Assembly: GCA_947629315.1 (NCBI GenBank)
Contig: CANRDB010000009.1
Location: 1-49,617, forward strand
Origin: an uncultured Bacilli bacterium
GTDB lineage: Bacteria; Bacillota_I; Bacilli_A; RF39; UBA660
Reading direction: 5' to 3'
DNA length: 49,617 nt
In this document: positions 17,920 to 25,831 of the stretch, piece after piece
Position numbering within the stretch: the stretch's first letter is position 1
Layout: every line of letters starts with the position of its first letter
The notes under the pieces: model-generated
Told to the model about the DNA's origin: nothing
Seen by the model: the letters and a program-made list of their open reading frames with translations, nothing else
Databases searched by the model: none
Program-made: the position numbers and the translations under genes

Positions 17920-19047
17920 ATGAATGAAGTAATGGAAAATATGAATAAAGGGAATGCTTTGTTAGAATCCTATGCGACAAAAAATGAAGAGGCGATTCGT
18001 TTAAAAGAAGAGACTCCTGACATGCGACCAAGTTTCTTTCGAGATATTGACCGAATTATCTATTGTTTGTCTTATACGAGATATATTGATAAAACACAAG
18101 TATTCAGTAACAATGAAAATGATAATATTAGTAAACGTATGACCCATGTTCAAATGGTTAGTAAAATAGCGAGAACGATCAGTCGAGCGCTCAATTTAAA
18201 TGAAGATTTAACAGAGGCAATTGCTTTGGGTCATGACTTAGGTCATGTTCCTTTTGGACATGCTGGGGAAGCTATTTTAAATCGTATCAGTCTAGAGAAA
18301 ACGAATCGCATGTTTAATCATAATGTTCATAGTGTCCGTGTCTTAAAAGATATTGAAAATAATGGTGTGGGAAGTAATGTGACAATTCAAGTGCTAGATG
18401 GAATTTTATGCCATAATGGGGAATTTGTGAGTGATCAGTATTATCCTATTCCAAGGACAAAAGAACAGTTTTTAAGTTTATATGAACAATGTTATACCGA
18501 TAATACCGTTTTAAGAACTCTACGCCCTATGACATTGGAAGGATGCGTAGTACGTATTAGTGATGTGATTGCTTATATCGGAAGAGATATTGAGGATGCT
18601 ATCCGATTAGGAGTTCTTTCTTTAGATGAAATTCCTAATAATATTATTGAGGTATTAGGTTCTACCAATCGGGAAATTATTAATACTGTTATTTTAGATA
18701 TTATTGGAAATAGTCTTCATAAACCCTATATTAAGATGAGTAGTAGTGTCTATCAAGCAATTAAAGATTTAAAAGCCTTTAACTATACCCATATTTATAA
18801 TAAAGCAAATACGATAGAAACTCTTGATTCCTATGAGGAAATGTTCCGCTACTTATTTGATTATTATCTAGAGACTTTACGGAATAAAAATAATGAAAGT
18901 GATATCTATCAAGTTTTCTTGGGAAATATGAGTGACTTATATCTCATTAATACAAGTGATGAACAAAAAGTGATTGACTACATTGCTGGTATGACAGATG
19001 ATTATTTCCAACATCAATATCAATTAAAAAAGAATATTCAGAACTAA
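17920..19047 (+). CDS. HD-domain dNTP triphosphohydrolase-like protein (Dgt family)
   Basis: The start is taken at 17920, after GGGTGGTAAG. The 375-residue protein has the HD metal site: H76 (RMTHVQMV), H105-D106 (ALGHDLGHVPFGHAGE) and a later Asp in RISDVIAYIGRD. RDIDRIIYC and the HNVHSVRVL region are typical of Dgt-like hydrolases that cut dGTP or other dNTPs to nucleoside plus triphosphate. The initial residues differ from EcDgt, closer to the short Firmicutes type. A TATAAT at 17899-17904, inside the intergenic stretch after alr, suggests its own promoter. Confidence 0.9.
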   Translation: MNEVMENMNKGNALLESYATKNEEAIRLKEETPDMRPSFFRDIDRIIYCLSYTRYIDKTQVFSNNENDNISKRMTHVQMVSKIARTISRALNLNEDLTEAIALGHDLGHVPFGHAGEAILNRISLEKTNRMFNHNVHSVRVLKDIENNGVGSNVTIQVLDGILCHNGEFVSDQYYPIPRTKEQFLSLYEQCYTDNTVLRTLRPMTLEGCVVRISDVIAYIGRDIEDAIRLGVLSLDEIPNNIIEVLGSTNREIINTVILDIIGNSLHKPYIKMSSSVYQAIKDLKAFNYTHIYNKANTIETLDSYEEMFRYLFDYYLETLRNKNNESDIYQVFLGNMSDLYLINTSDEQKVIDYIAGMTDDYFQHQYQLKKNIQN

Positions 19048-19073
19048 AAAGGAAGAGTTTTTCTTCCTTTTGT
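19046..19073. terminator. Bidirectional terminator
   Basis: AAAAGGAAGA and TCTTCCTTTTG arms between convergent genes. Confidence 0.85.
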
Positions 19074-19075
19074 TG

Positions 19076-19585
19076 TTAAAATACCCCTTTTAAATGTAGA
19101 ATTGTACAAAAAACATCGATGATAAACAAAATGATAAAAAGAAAAGTCAAGATGGGAGGAATATTTCCCACGATTGGTTCAATAATGGGTTTGATAACAT
19201 AAATTAAGAGAATAGATAAAATTCCCCAAAGAAAAGATATTTCCAGGGAAATATAATTTCCCACATGAAAGGGTAGATGGCTATAATCCCAAAAGACAAT
19301 TCCAAATAATTTCTCAATGAGAATGCCTCCTATCCATTCTAGGAGTGTTAAAACGACGATTAGGATAAAGAAAACAATGACAGTTTCTCGCCATCTCGGT
19401 AAATGAAGATTCATAAAAAAATAATGGGAAATAATGAAAATAAAAATAACCCCAATCCCGTAAATAGGAGTAATTGGTCCATATAATATTCCACTGTTAA
19501 AATCTTGGTGAGTTAAAATAGCTACTAGACTTTCAAATAGAAATCCTAAACAAGAATAGACAAAAAAGCAATTGATATAGTACAT
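19076..19585 (-). CDS. CmpB-type putative ABC transporter permease / integral membrane protein
   Basis: A 169-residue protein with about five hydrophobic segments. Family-specific strings of PF06541 (ABC_trans_CmpB) are present: NCFFVYSCLGFLFES, GILYGPITPIYGIG, FWDYSHLPFHVGNYISLEISFLWG. Despite the name, transport activity is not demonstrated for most members, and no ABC ATPase lies nearby. Start after GGTGATACT. Divergent from the 989-residue protein gene. Confidence 0.82.
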   Translation of the reverse strand: MYYINCFFVYSCLGFLFESLVAILTHQDFNSGILYGPITPIYGIGVIFIFIISHYFFMNLHLPRWRETVIVFFILIVVLTLLEWIGGILIEKLFGIVFWDYSHLPFHVGNYISLEISFLWGILSILLIYVIKPIIEPIVGNIPPILTFLFIILFIIDVFCTILHLKGVF

Positions 19586-19636
19586 AGTATCACCATTTTT
19601 AGTATGTCTAGAATTGGGAAATATTATGAGTAGTCA

Positions 19637-19665
19637 TTGATTTTCTTGCTATTGTTCGGTATACT
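19637..19665 (+). promoter_or_regulatory. Promoter of the 19689 gene
   Basis: TTGATT (19637-19642), 17-bp spacer, TATACT (19660-19665); predicted start about 7 bp later. Confidence 0.6.
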
Positions 19666-19688
19666 AATAGAAGAATAGAGGTGTGAGC

Positions 19689-22658
19689 ATGGATATTCAA
19701 ATGGTGGAAAGAACACAGGGAAATTCTACTAAAATTTTTTTTCGAGTTTCCAGAGGAACACTTCTCAAAATCCGTTCTATTGTTCAAAATTGTACCTATT
19801 TTCCTATTTTAAAAAAATTAAGAACGAGCACAGAAGAATATTTTGAACTTCCATTGAGTGATTTTTATGATTTATTAGTAGAAGTGTGTTCTTGTGCGAA
19901 TAATAGTTGTATCTATACTATCGTAGAAAAAATCCAAGCAACAGAGGAAATTAAGAATCAATATCGGCAAGCGAAAGAGGCATATTTAAAACAAGTAGGA
20001 CCAGTGGACAGCCGTCAATCTTATTATGATAACGATAAGCAGGTGGATACTTTGCTTGGTCAAATGCTATACGATAAGCAAAATCATATCGATGATTTTC
20101 TAAAAAATGCTTATGCTGTTCAACAAGCCAATCAACGCCTTTATCTATTACGAGATTTACAGTCTGCGAAAAATCAACTCTTGAAAAATCTAAAGATGAT
20201 TATTTCTCCAGAAGAGGTTTTAGAGTTTGAAAAGAAATACGATGCAGCAGGAGAGAACTATGATGTCGATACGATGCAGACATTATTGCGACAAGCTCAA
20301 CAACAGATTTTAGATCATTGGAAAACTTTTGTTACCAATCCGAAAGATTATCATGCTGGAGAGGATTTTTATTTTATCTGTCATAGTACTACCACTACTC
20401 AATATCAAGGAGAATTTTCTTCTCGGTTCGTTTCTTGTTCTTTATTATCCCATCGTTTAATGGATACGTATCGTTCTGGCTTTGGGTTTATCTTCGCACC
20501 AAATTATATTGTAGGTGCTATGGGACAAGATATGTATGTGAATAATCGGGCAGAAGATGAGTCAAATTTGACTAGCTATTCTAGTATTCCTCACATTGAA
20601 ATACCAGAGATAGTTTTACAAGACTGTCTAGAACAAAAAAGAGATAACCTCCAAAATCAAGATACTAGGGCTACCTATAATGAGGTTGTCATCGATGGTT
20701 TTGAACCGATTGCTATCTTTTGTTTAACAGATGGTAGTAAAACTTTGAATAATAATTATAATAACGCTCAAAAATTAAAGGAGTGTTTTCCTCATTTAGA
20801 GATTGTAGAGATTGATCAAACCCTATATTTAGAAAATCAAGAAAATTTATTAATGAATTTGATTACTGTTCTCGAACAGAAGACTAGAAAGACAACCGAT
20901 TTTGGTTTTAACGTTGATTTATCGTACAGTCGCCGTTTTGATTACTTTTGGAAAAAATATTTGGAATTAAAGCGCACCGGCAATTATGAAGAAAACGATA
21001 TTATAGAATTTTATCGTCAAGATTTAGACATGATTCATTTTTATCAGGAAAGTAAACTATTTTCTGGTGCTTATGATCAGGAACAAATCCGCCATATCCT
21101 ATGGCAAAGTTATACATTTAATATGAGGCAATGTTTAGAAGAACCATTCAGTTTGAAGTCTCTAAATACGTTATATCAGAAATTGCAAAGAACGAATTAT
21201 CGAGATATTGATCAAGAAAGTTTAAATCAAATAATAGATGGGTTAGGGACATTTTTAGAACTCTATCCTCAAGTTCCCATTACTGAAGATTTTTTAAATC
21301 AATGGAATCAAATCCCTCATCGGAGTTTGGTGGATATCAATCGTACTCTTACGGAGGCTCTTAATCAAAGACAGCAAATTTTACAGGAGTTGCACGCTAA
21401 AATAGAGCGAAAAGAAGCTTTCTCATCTCAGGATGTTCAAAATTTACGGCAATGCTTACTAGAAAATCCAGAGATATCTCGTATTTTGACAGAGCCTTCT
21501 ACCCCTTCGCAATTATCTAGTTTGTGGAACTGTATCCGAATCTATCCGTCATTACTCTTGGAACAGGCTATTTCTGGCTTAGGAACATTTCTAGAACTTT
21601 ATCCGGATGCTAAATTATTAGAAAGTGATTGTTTTTATCCAGATGAAAGACATAATTTTCAATTTCTGAATGATCATTTACAAATTAGTATTCGCAAACG
21701 GGCTTTAGAAATCTACTCTTACTTATGGAACCGAAAAAAAATTCCATGGACAGAGGAAGAAATGCAAGATTTTCGTTATTTAGTTCTTCATGAACCAGAG
21801 TTACATATGAACAATATCAAGGGTGGAAATCTTACTTGTGAACAGATTAGTCGGATTTATTGGTTTTGTCATCCTTATTCTCTAGCGAATGATTTAAATC
21901 GTGTCATCCCTGGCTTAGGAACGTTTCTAGAACTCTATCCTCATGTGAAATTAGAAAATTGGATGCTTGCTAATCAAGAACAATCACAGGAATTATCTTT
22001 GGAAGGAATCTGTCAGGTTTTATTGTATCAATTGCAAAACCAGAAACATACTTTATCTAGTCAGCAAGAAAATTGTCAGAAAGAAATTTCTCAAAAAGAA
22101 AAATTAATCTATGACATAGAACAAAATCACAAAATCCTAAATTACACCTTTTCTTATCATTTAGCGATGTTAGATGCTCGTGATATTAGGCAACAAATCA
22201 CACAAAATAGGGCGGAATATGAGGATTTTTCCAAGGCCTATATAGACGGAGAACAACAACTGATTGATAAAAAACTTTCACAATTATCGCTCGAAAGATT
22301 TTCTGTACTCCATTACTTACAAAAGAAGCAACTTCAGAAGGAGTTATATGAGTTAGAACAATCTTGCCGAGAGTATCAACAAGAGATGCAACGATTGGAT
22401 AGTTGTCTAAGAGTATATCAGCGGCAATGGGAACAAATTTGTCGCAAATTTCAAAAGGAAACTGGCTATGATATTCACCAATTTGCGAATGTTGTAAGAA
22501 AAGCAAAAAGATTTATCAGTCAACATGCCGATATTTTGGAAGAACGATGTCAGGTAGATGAATTGAAATTAGAACTTTCTAAAATTCAAGTAGAGTTGGC
22601 GGAATTAGAACCAGTTTTACGAAAATATTCCACAGAACATCATCTATTTCAAAAATAA
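19689..22658 (+). CDS. Large uncharacterised protein with a triplicated GLGTFLELYP motif
   Basis: A 989-residue soluble protein, not recognised. ATG 19689 is chosen because AGAGGTG sits 5 bp upstream; GTG 19683 overlaps that site. There are three regions. Residues 1-200 include short Cys-rich strings. A middle alpha/beta domain (about 220-400) contains DFYFICHST, SSRFVSCSLLSHRLMDTY, GFGFIFAPNYIVGA and TYNEVVIDGFEPIAIFCL, an H / S-x-S / E order reminiscent of ADP-ribosyltransferases. The next region is built of units of about 112 residues, each carrying GLGTFLELYP (near 518, 630 and 741). Last is a long coiled coil (about 785-975). Monocistronic with its own promoter and terminator. No membrane span. 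Confidence 0.75.
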   Translation: MDIQMVERTQGNSTKIFFRVSRGTLLKIRSIVQNCTYFPILKKLRTSTEEYFELPLSDFYDLLVEVCSCANNSCIYTIVEKIQATEEIKNQYRQAKEAYLKQVGPVDSRQSYYDNDKQVDTLLGQMLYDKQNHIDDFLKNAYAVQQANQRLYLLRDLQSAKNQLLKNLKMIISPEEVLEFEKKYDAAGENYDVDTMQTLLRQAQQQILDHWKTFVTNPKDYHAGEDFYFICHSTTTTQYQGEFSSRFVSCSLLSHRLMDTYRSGFGFIFAPNYIVGAMGQDMYVNNRAEDESNLTSYSSIPHIEIPEIVLQDCLEQKRDNLQNQDTRATYNEVVIDGFEPIAIFCLTDGSKTLNNNYNNAQKLKECFPHLEIVEIDQTLYLENQENLLMNLITVLEQKTRKTTDFGFNVDLSYSRRFDYFWKKYLELKRTGNYEENDIIEFYRQDLDMIHFYQESKLFSGAYDQEQIRHILWQSYTFNMRQCLEEPFSLKSLNTLYQKLQRTNYRDIDQESLNQIIDGLGTFLELYPQVPITEDFLNQWNQIPHRSLVDINRTLTEALNQRQQILQELHAKIERKEAFSSQDVQNLRQCLLENPEISRILTEPSTPSQLSSLWNCIRIYPSLLLEQAISGLGTFLELYPDAKLLESDCFYPDERHNFQFLNDHLQISIRKRALEIYSYLWNRKKIPWTEEEMQDFRYLVLHEPELHMNNIKGGNLTCEQISRIYWFCHPYSLANDLNRVIPGLGTFLELYPHVKLENWMLANQEQSQELSLEGICQVLLYQLQNQKHTLSSQQENCQKEISQKEKLIYDIEQNHKILNYTFSYHLAMLDARDIRQQITQNRAEYEDFSKAYIDGEQQLIDKKLSQLSLERFSVLHYLQKKQLQKELYELEQSCREYQQEMQRLDSCLRVYQRQWEQICRKFQKETGYDIHQFANVVRKAKRFISQHADILEERCQVDELKLELSKIQVELAELEPVLRKYSTEHHLFQK

Positions 22659-22691
22659 GAAACAAATGGGAAAATTTCTCATTTGTTTTTC
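22659..22691 (+). terminator. Terminator of the 19689 gene
   Basis: AAACAAATG and CATTTGTTT arms followed by TT-rich sequence. Confidence 0.85.
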
Positions 22692-22717
22692 TATTCTTGG
22701 TAAATATTGGGAAATAC

Positions 22718-22746
22718 TTGAAAAACAAGGTATTTTACGATATAAT
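22718..22746 (+). promoter_or_regulatory. Strong promoter of the pseudo-pyrophosphatase transcript
   Basis: TTGAAA (22718-22723), exact 17-bp spacer, TATAAT (22741-22746). Predicted transcript start near 22753, about 190 nt before the coding sequence. Confidence 0.7.
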
Positions 22747-22761
22747 GATACTAGAGGGAGA

Positions 22762-22800
22762 ATGAAATACTACTTGTATGATTACTCCCATAGAAACTGA
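22762..22800 (+). CDS. Candidate 12-codon tyrosine-rich leader peptide
   Basis: AGAGGGAGA precedes an ATG that opens a short frame, MKYYLYDYSHRN, ending in TGA. Four of twelve residues are Tyr. It lies at the very 5' end of the predicted leader transcript of the pyrophosphatase paralogue. This could be an attenuation-type leader peptide or chance; no independent support is visible. Confidence 0.35.
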   Translation: MKYYLYDYSHRN

Positions 22801-22943
22801 GAAAGTTTTCAATGCCATTGCTCTAGGACATCACTCGTTGTTGTCATAGAAAAAATAATACTGGAAACTTTCGCATGTTCTGTAAGAAATCAGTCGAAAC
22901 ACATCATTGATTCGCACTGATGAGTAGTAGAAGGGAAGATAAA
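22801..22943 (+). promoter_or_regulatory. Structured 5' leader of the 22944 gene
   Basis: An 11-bp stem pairs GAAAGTTTTCA (22801-22811) with TGGAAACTTTC (22862-22872), one G-U pair, enclosing about 50 nt that can form a smaller GACA/TGTC hairpin. A second, weaker hairpin (CATCA / TGATG) sits near 22902-22922 just before the ribosome site AAGGGA. No known riboswitch consensus (T-box, fluoride) is recognisable. Confidence 0.4.
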
Positions 22944-23408
22944 ATGATCGATGTTATAATTGAAATACCATTAAACTCAAAAATTACTTATAAGGTAACG
23001 GCAGGAGTTCCTAGGGTAGAGGAGATTCGTTATTTCCCTCTTCCATATCCTTTAGAAAGAGGATTTGTAGAAGATACTCTGTTAGAAGATGGACAATGCT
23101 TGAAAGCATTAGTATTGAATTCTGAGTCAACGGTACCAGGAGGAGCTGTTCCAGCACGTGTTATTGGATATTTGGAAATGTACATGGACGGACAAGAGGA
23201 TTACCGTATATTAGCAGTTGCTGATTGCAATAGAAAATATAAAGATATTGATGGATTACAAGACGTATCTCACTTTACTTTGAAAGAGATTACGGATTAT
23301 TATACTACTTATGGAAAAATTCATGACAAAAGTATTCAAATTGTTCGTTATCATTCTAAAGAAGAGGCATTACAATTAGTAGAAGATGCCACAAAAAGAG
23401 CGGCATAA
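22944..23408 (+). CDS. Family I inorganic pyrophosphatase paralogue, probably catalytically dead
   Basis: 154 residues, start after AAGGGAAGATAAA. It aligns end to end with the intact pyrophosphatase at 23898 (IEIP, YP, VPARVIG-LEMY, NFTL/HFTLKEI) but has lost most active-site residues. DGDPLD has become DGQCLK (D49 kept, then Q51 and K54). Relative to the E. coli Ppa scheme, K29 is Thr, E31 is Lys, R43 is Glu, Y55 is Arg, K104 is Arg and K142 is Gly. Equivalents of D65, D97 and D102 remain. The fold is likely preserved, so a regulatory or ligand-binding role is more plausible than hydrolysis. The frame is intact, so it is not simply decaying. Confidence 0.85.
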   Translation: MIDVIIEIPLNSKITYKVTAGVPRVEEIRYFPLPYPLERGFVEDTLLEDGQCLKALVLNSESTVPGGAVPARVIGYLEMYMDGQEDYRILAVADCNRKYKDIDGLQDVSHFTLKEITDYYTTYGKIHDKSIQIVRYHSKEEALQLVEDATKRAA

Positions 23409-23435
23409 AAAAAGAAGTCTAGTTACTTCTTTTTT
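23407..23435. terminator. Bidirectional terminator
   Basis: AAAAAAGAAGT, loop CTAGTT, ACTTCTTTTTT between convergent genes. Confidence 0.9.
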
Positions 23436-23806
23436 AGTTCTAATAAAAGGGATTGATATTCATTCTGCAATGTTTGATATCGATTTAATATATCATTCGA
23501 AATCCCATAATTGCGCATATCTTTCTCCATTAAAAGCAATTCTGTTAACGTGCAAAGAAGAGTATGACCCATTTGAGCATGAATTAATTTATCATAATCA
23601 TAGAACAACTGTTGTTCTTGATACTTTCGATCCTGCATATATTCCCATAATGCTGACGTGTAACCATCAATCTCTCGAAATGCATCCATGGGAGTGAGAG
23701 TAGTAGCTAGATAGGCAAAATACTCTACTCTAGCGATGGGAATGTAATGGGTATTTTCTTTCGTTTTCATTTCACTGATTGGAATTAATTCAATTTCTAA
23801 TTGCAT
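23423..23806 (-). CDS. Uncharacterised small helical protein
   Basis: The start is taken at 23806 (MQLEIELIP) because GGTGAAGA is well placed there; the frame extends a few codons further upstream without a site. 127 residues, mostly helical, no membrane span or signal peptide. Contains ARVEYFAYLATTLTPMDAFREIDGYTSALWEYMQDRKYQEQQLFYDYD. I do not recognise a family. It sits convergently between the two pyrophosphatase paralogues, so it may be an insertion between tandem duplicates, or they may have diverged around it. Confidence 0.65.
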   Translation of the reverse strand: MQLEIELIPISEMKTKENTHYIPIARVEYFAYLATTLTPMDAFREIDGYTSALWEYMQDRKYQEQQLFYDYDKLIHAQMGHTLLCTLTELLLMEKDMRNYGISNDILNRYQTLQNEYQSLLLELKKK

Positions 23807-23863
23807 ATTCTTCACCATTTTTATCATAGCACAAAAATGATAGAAAAGTCATCCATTTTCGTG

Positions 23864-23869
23864 TATAAT
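23864..23869 (+). promoter_or_regulatory. -10 element of ppa
   Basis: TATAAT 28 bp before the ppa start; -35 is weak. Confidence 0.45.
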
Positions 23870-23897
23870 AAAAATAGAACAAAATGAGGAGGAAAAT

Positions 23898-24377
23898 ATG
23901 GTAAATGCAATCATTGAAATACCTAAGGGTACAAAAAATAAATATGAAGTAATGAAAGAAAGTCAAAATATTAAATTAGACCGTGTATTATATTCTGCCA
24001 TGACTTATCCAGCAGAATACGGATATATTGAAAATACATTAGCAGGAGATGGAGATCCACTCGATATTTTGGTTATCAGTACTGAAAGTAGTTTTCCAGG
24101 GTGTGTTGTACCTGCCCGTGTCATCGGATGTTTAGAGATGTATGATAACGGAAAAGAAGACTATAAGATTATCAGTGTTGTAGGAGTTGACCCACGATAT
24201 AAAGAAATTGAAAATTTAGAGGACTTATCTAATTTTACTTTACAAGAGATTCAAAATTTCTTTGAAAATTATAAAAAATTACAAGAAATTGAAGTAGTTG
24301 TCAAAGGTTATCATGGAAAAGAACATGCTTTTCGTGTTATAGAAGAAAGTCAGAAAAGATATCAAGAAAAAATGTAA
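23898..24377 (+). CDS. ppa: Inorganic pyrophosphatase, family I
   Basis: Hydrolyses PPi to two phosphates in the cytosol. All catalytic residues are present: K15 and E17 in NKYEV, R29 in LDRVLY, Y41 in EYGYI, the D51-G-D53-P-L-D56 metal motif, D83/D88/K90 in YDNGKEDYK, and Y-K in ENYKKL. 159 residues, compact as in many bacteria and archaea. Start after GAGGAGGAAAAT. It is the active counterpart of the degenerate paralogue 490 bp upstream. Confidence 0.95.
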   Translation: MVNAIIEIPKGTKNKYEVMKESQNIKLDRVLYSAMTYPAEYGYIENTLAGDGDPLDILVISTESSFPGCVVPARVIGCLEMYDNGKEDYKIISVVGVDPRYKEIENLEDLSNFTLQEIQNFFENYKKLQEIEVVVKGYHGKEHAFRVIEESQKRYQEKM

Positions 24378-24382
24378 AATGA

Positions 24383-24416
24383 CCCCCATTCCTTGAATAA
24401 AGAAATGGGGTTTTTT
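24383..24416 (+). terminator. Terminator of ppa
   Basis: CCCCATT and AATGGGG arms followed by six T. Confidence 0.92.
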
Positions 24417-24652
24417 ATGAGAAAATTCTGTTATAAAGATAAAATGAATGAATACAATAAAAAGAAAAAGGACATTGTCCTTTTTCCAAGAGTAGTTAAG
24501 TGTTGTAGAATAAGTAAGGTTTTATAGTATTATAATCACTTCCCGATTATTATGTAAGTAATATTAAGAGGAGTAAACTTTCTATCACTTACATAATCAT
24601 TTTATCTTTTTTTTATAAAATATTTATGTAAAAAATATTAAAAATTATTAAA
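24417..24652. other. Gene-free stretch with two hairpins
   Basis: Contains a 9-bp perfect hairpin (AAAAAGGAC / GTCCTTTTT, 24465-24485) that could terminate in either direction. A larger stem (GATTAT-TATGTAAGT / ACTTACATAATC, 24545-24598) is followed by a T-rich tract. A TATAAT at 24531 precedes the second stem, so a small RNA from about 24540 to 24620 is conceivable. No convincing -35 or coding frame with a ribosome site was seen. Confidence 0.3.
24626..24651 (+). repeat. 26-bp direct repeat, left copy
   Basis: ATGTAAAAAATATTAAAAAT followed by TATTAA. Matches 24947-24972 at 24 of 26 positions; the pair flanks the thioredoxin-like gene. Confidence 0.6.
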
Positions 24653-24895
24653 CTAAGCTATCGTAGCTTCATTTGCTAATCTAGCAATTTCTCTTACAGT
24701 TAAAACTTTTCCTTGACTAACTAGTTGGTCATTAATAATAAGCCCTGGAATATTTTTAATTTGATAGGTACGAATATCTTGTTCTTTATCTAGAATTTTA
24801 ACATCGACATCACCATAGTCACTCGCAAATTTCGTTACCATTTTCTTTAATTTTATTCCATTACTACAATTAGAACCAACGATTTTTATAACCAT
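24653..24895 (-). CDS. Thioredoxin-fold small protein with a single active-site cysteine
   Basis: 80 residues, matching the small thioredoxin_3 / redox-active disulfide protein family (MVIKIVGSNCSNGIKLKKMV, cis-Pro loop NIPGLIINDQ, ending helix REIARLANEA). The family normally carries CxxC; here it reads C10-S-N-G13, so the resolving Cys is missing. Disulfide exchange would need a monothiol mechanism. Start after GAGGTGATGGG. The gene lies exactly between two 26-bp direct repeats. Confidence 0.8.
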   Translation of the reverse strand: MVIKIVGSNCSNGIKLKKMVTKFASDYGDVDVKILDKEQDIRTYQIKNIPGLIINDQLVSQGKVLTVREIARLANEATIA

Positions 24896-24946
24896 CCCAT
24901 CACCTCTCTTTCTGTTTCCATTATAGAAAAGAAATATTAAAAGTTC

Positions 24947-24972
24947 ATGTAAAAAATATTAAAAATAATTAA
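24947..24972 (+). repeat. 26-bp direct repeat, right copy
   Basis: ATGTAAAAAATATTAAAAAT followed by AATTAA; see the left copy at 24626. Confidence 0.6.
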
Positions 24973-24985
24973 TTGCCGTTTGGCA

Positions 24986-25017
24986 TAAAAAAACGCTTTT
25001 GAAAAGCGTCGTTTTTT
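24986..25017 (-). terminator. Terminator of the 25832-25016 operon
   Basis: AACGCTTTT and AAGCGT(C)GTT arms with flanking A and T runs, overlapping the stop codon at 25016-25018. Confidence 0.85.
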
Positions 25018-25816
25018 ACATTCCTACCATTAATGGAAATACTAATAACACTGCTACAATAAGTACTCCGAACAAAATGACAAGGAACATCAAATTTCTC
25101 TTACCCTGTTCTTTTTCCTGTTGATTTTCAGATACCATAGAATGAATTAATTTATCTTCTTTTTTTGGTTTTAATTCTTCTGAAACATCATCTTCTAGAA
25201 CGCTCGTGTCAAAAGTAGGAATAACATCCTCTACAGTAGGTTCAGGTTTGCTTTCATTTTCTAAAATAATAGGGGTTTGTTCTATTGTAGGAATAACGGG
25301 AGTTTCTGGTGTAGTTTCTACTGGTGTTACTTCCGTAGTTGCTGTATTAGCATATAATTGGTTATAATCAAATGTACTATGATCCTCTTCTGGAGATGGC
25401 ATTGGTAAATCAGATGGGGTAGGTGCTACCGGTACTTCTGGAGTAACTGGTGCAGGAGTTGGTGCTTCTTGAGGCATAGCCATTGGAGCAGGAGCAACTG
25501 CTTCTTGAGGCATAGCCATTGGAGCAGGAGCAACTGCTTCTTGAGGCATAGCCATTGGTGCAGGAGTTGGTGCTTCTTGAGGCATAGCCATTGGTGCAGG
25601 AGTTGGTGCTTCTTGAGGCATAGCCATTGGTGTAGGTGCAGGAACTCCTTGTGTAACTGGCATTGGTGTTGGAACAGGTGCTGTCTCCATAGCAGGCATT
25701 GGTGTTGGAATACTTTCTGGAACCATTCCTGGCATTGCTTGTGGTTGCATAGGCATTCCCATTGGCATAGCTGCTTGTGTAGGCATTTGATTATTTAGAT
25801 TATTATTTTCTTCCAT
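25016..25816 (-). CDS. Pro/Met/Ala-rich repeat protein with C-terminal membrane anchor
   Basis: 266 residues. Residues 1-70 are Met-Pro rich. Five near-identical 12-residue units (MAMPQEAxxPAP, about 62-125) follow, then an acidic low-complexity region and a single C-terminal hydrophobic span (about 244-264, preceded by KEQGKRN). No N-terminal signal is present, so this is predicted tail-anchored with the repeat region in the cytoplasm. Functionally unrecognised. It is second in a two-gene operon with another tail-anchored protein (15 bp gap). Start after AAAGGGGAAAATAT. Confidence 0.75.
   Translation of the reverse strand: MEENNNLNNQMPTQAAMPMGMPMQPQAMPGMVPESIPTPMPAMETAPVPTPMPVTQGVPAPTPMAMPQEAPTPAPMAMPQEAPTPAPMAMPQEAVAPAPMAMPQEAVAPAPMAMPQEAPTPAPVTPEVPVAPTPSDLPMPSPEEDHSTFDYNQLYANTATTEVTPVETTPETPVIPTIEQTPIILENESKPEPTVEDVIPTFDTSVLEDDVSEELKPKKEDKLIHSMVSENQQEKEQGKRNLMFLVILFGVLIVAVLLVFPLMVGM
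25455..25632 (-). repeat. 36-bp coding tandem repeat, five copies
   Basis: The string CTTCTTGAGGCATAGCC recurs at 25465, 25501, 25537, 25573 and 25609, exact 36-bp period, encoding MAMPQEA units. Such arrays readily vary in copy number by slippage. Confidence 0.9.
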
Positions 25817-25831
25817 ATATTTTCCCCTTTT

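Noticed and set aside
22890-22926. CGAAAC ... CTGATGAG, parts of a hammerhead ribozyme core
   Set aside because: Stem II next to the core cannot pair and the cleavage-site geometry is absent; the match is by chance.
22753-22943. T-box or fluoride riboswitch before the pyrophosphatase paralogue
   Set aside because: Neither the T-box nor the crcB consensus could be found.
24417-24527. 36-codon frame MRKFCYKDKMNEYN...
   Set aside because: Starts inside the ppa terminator, has no ribosome site and runs through a perfect hairpin.
25455-25632. Regular 36-bp repeat resembling a CRISPR array
   Set aside because: Repeats are contiguous with no spacers and encode MAMPQEA units in a sound reading frame.
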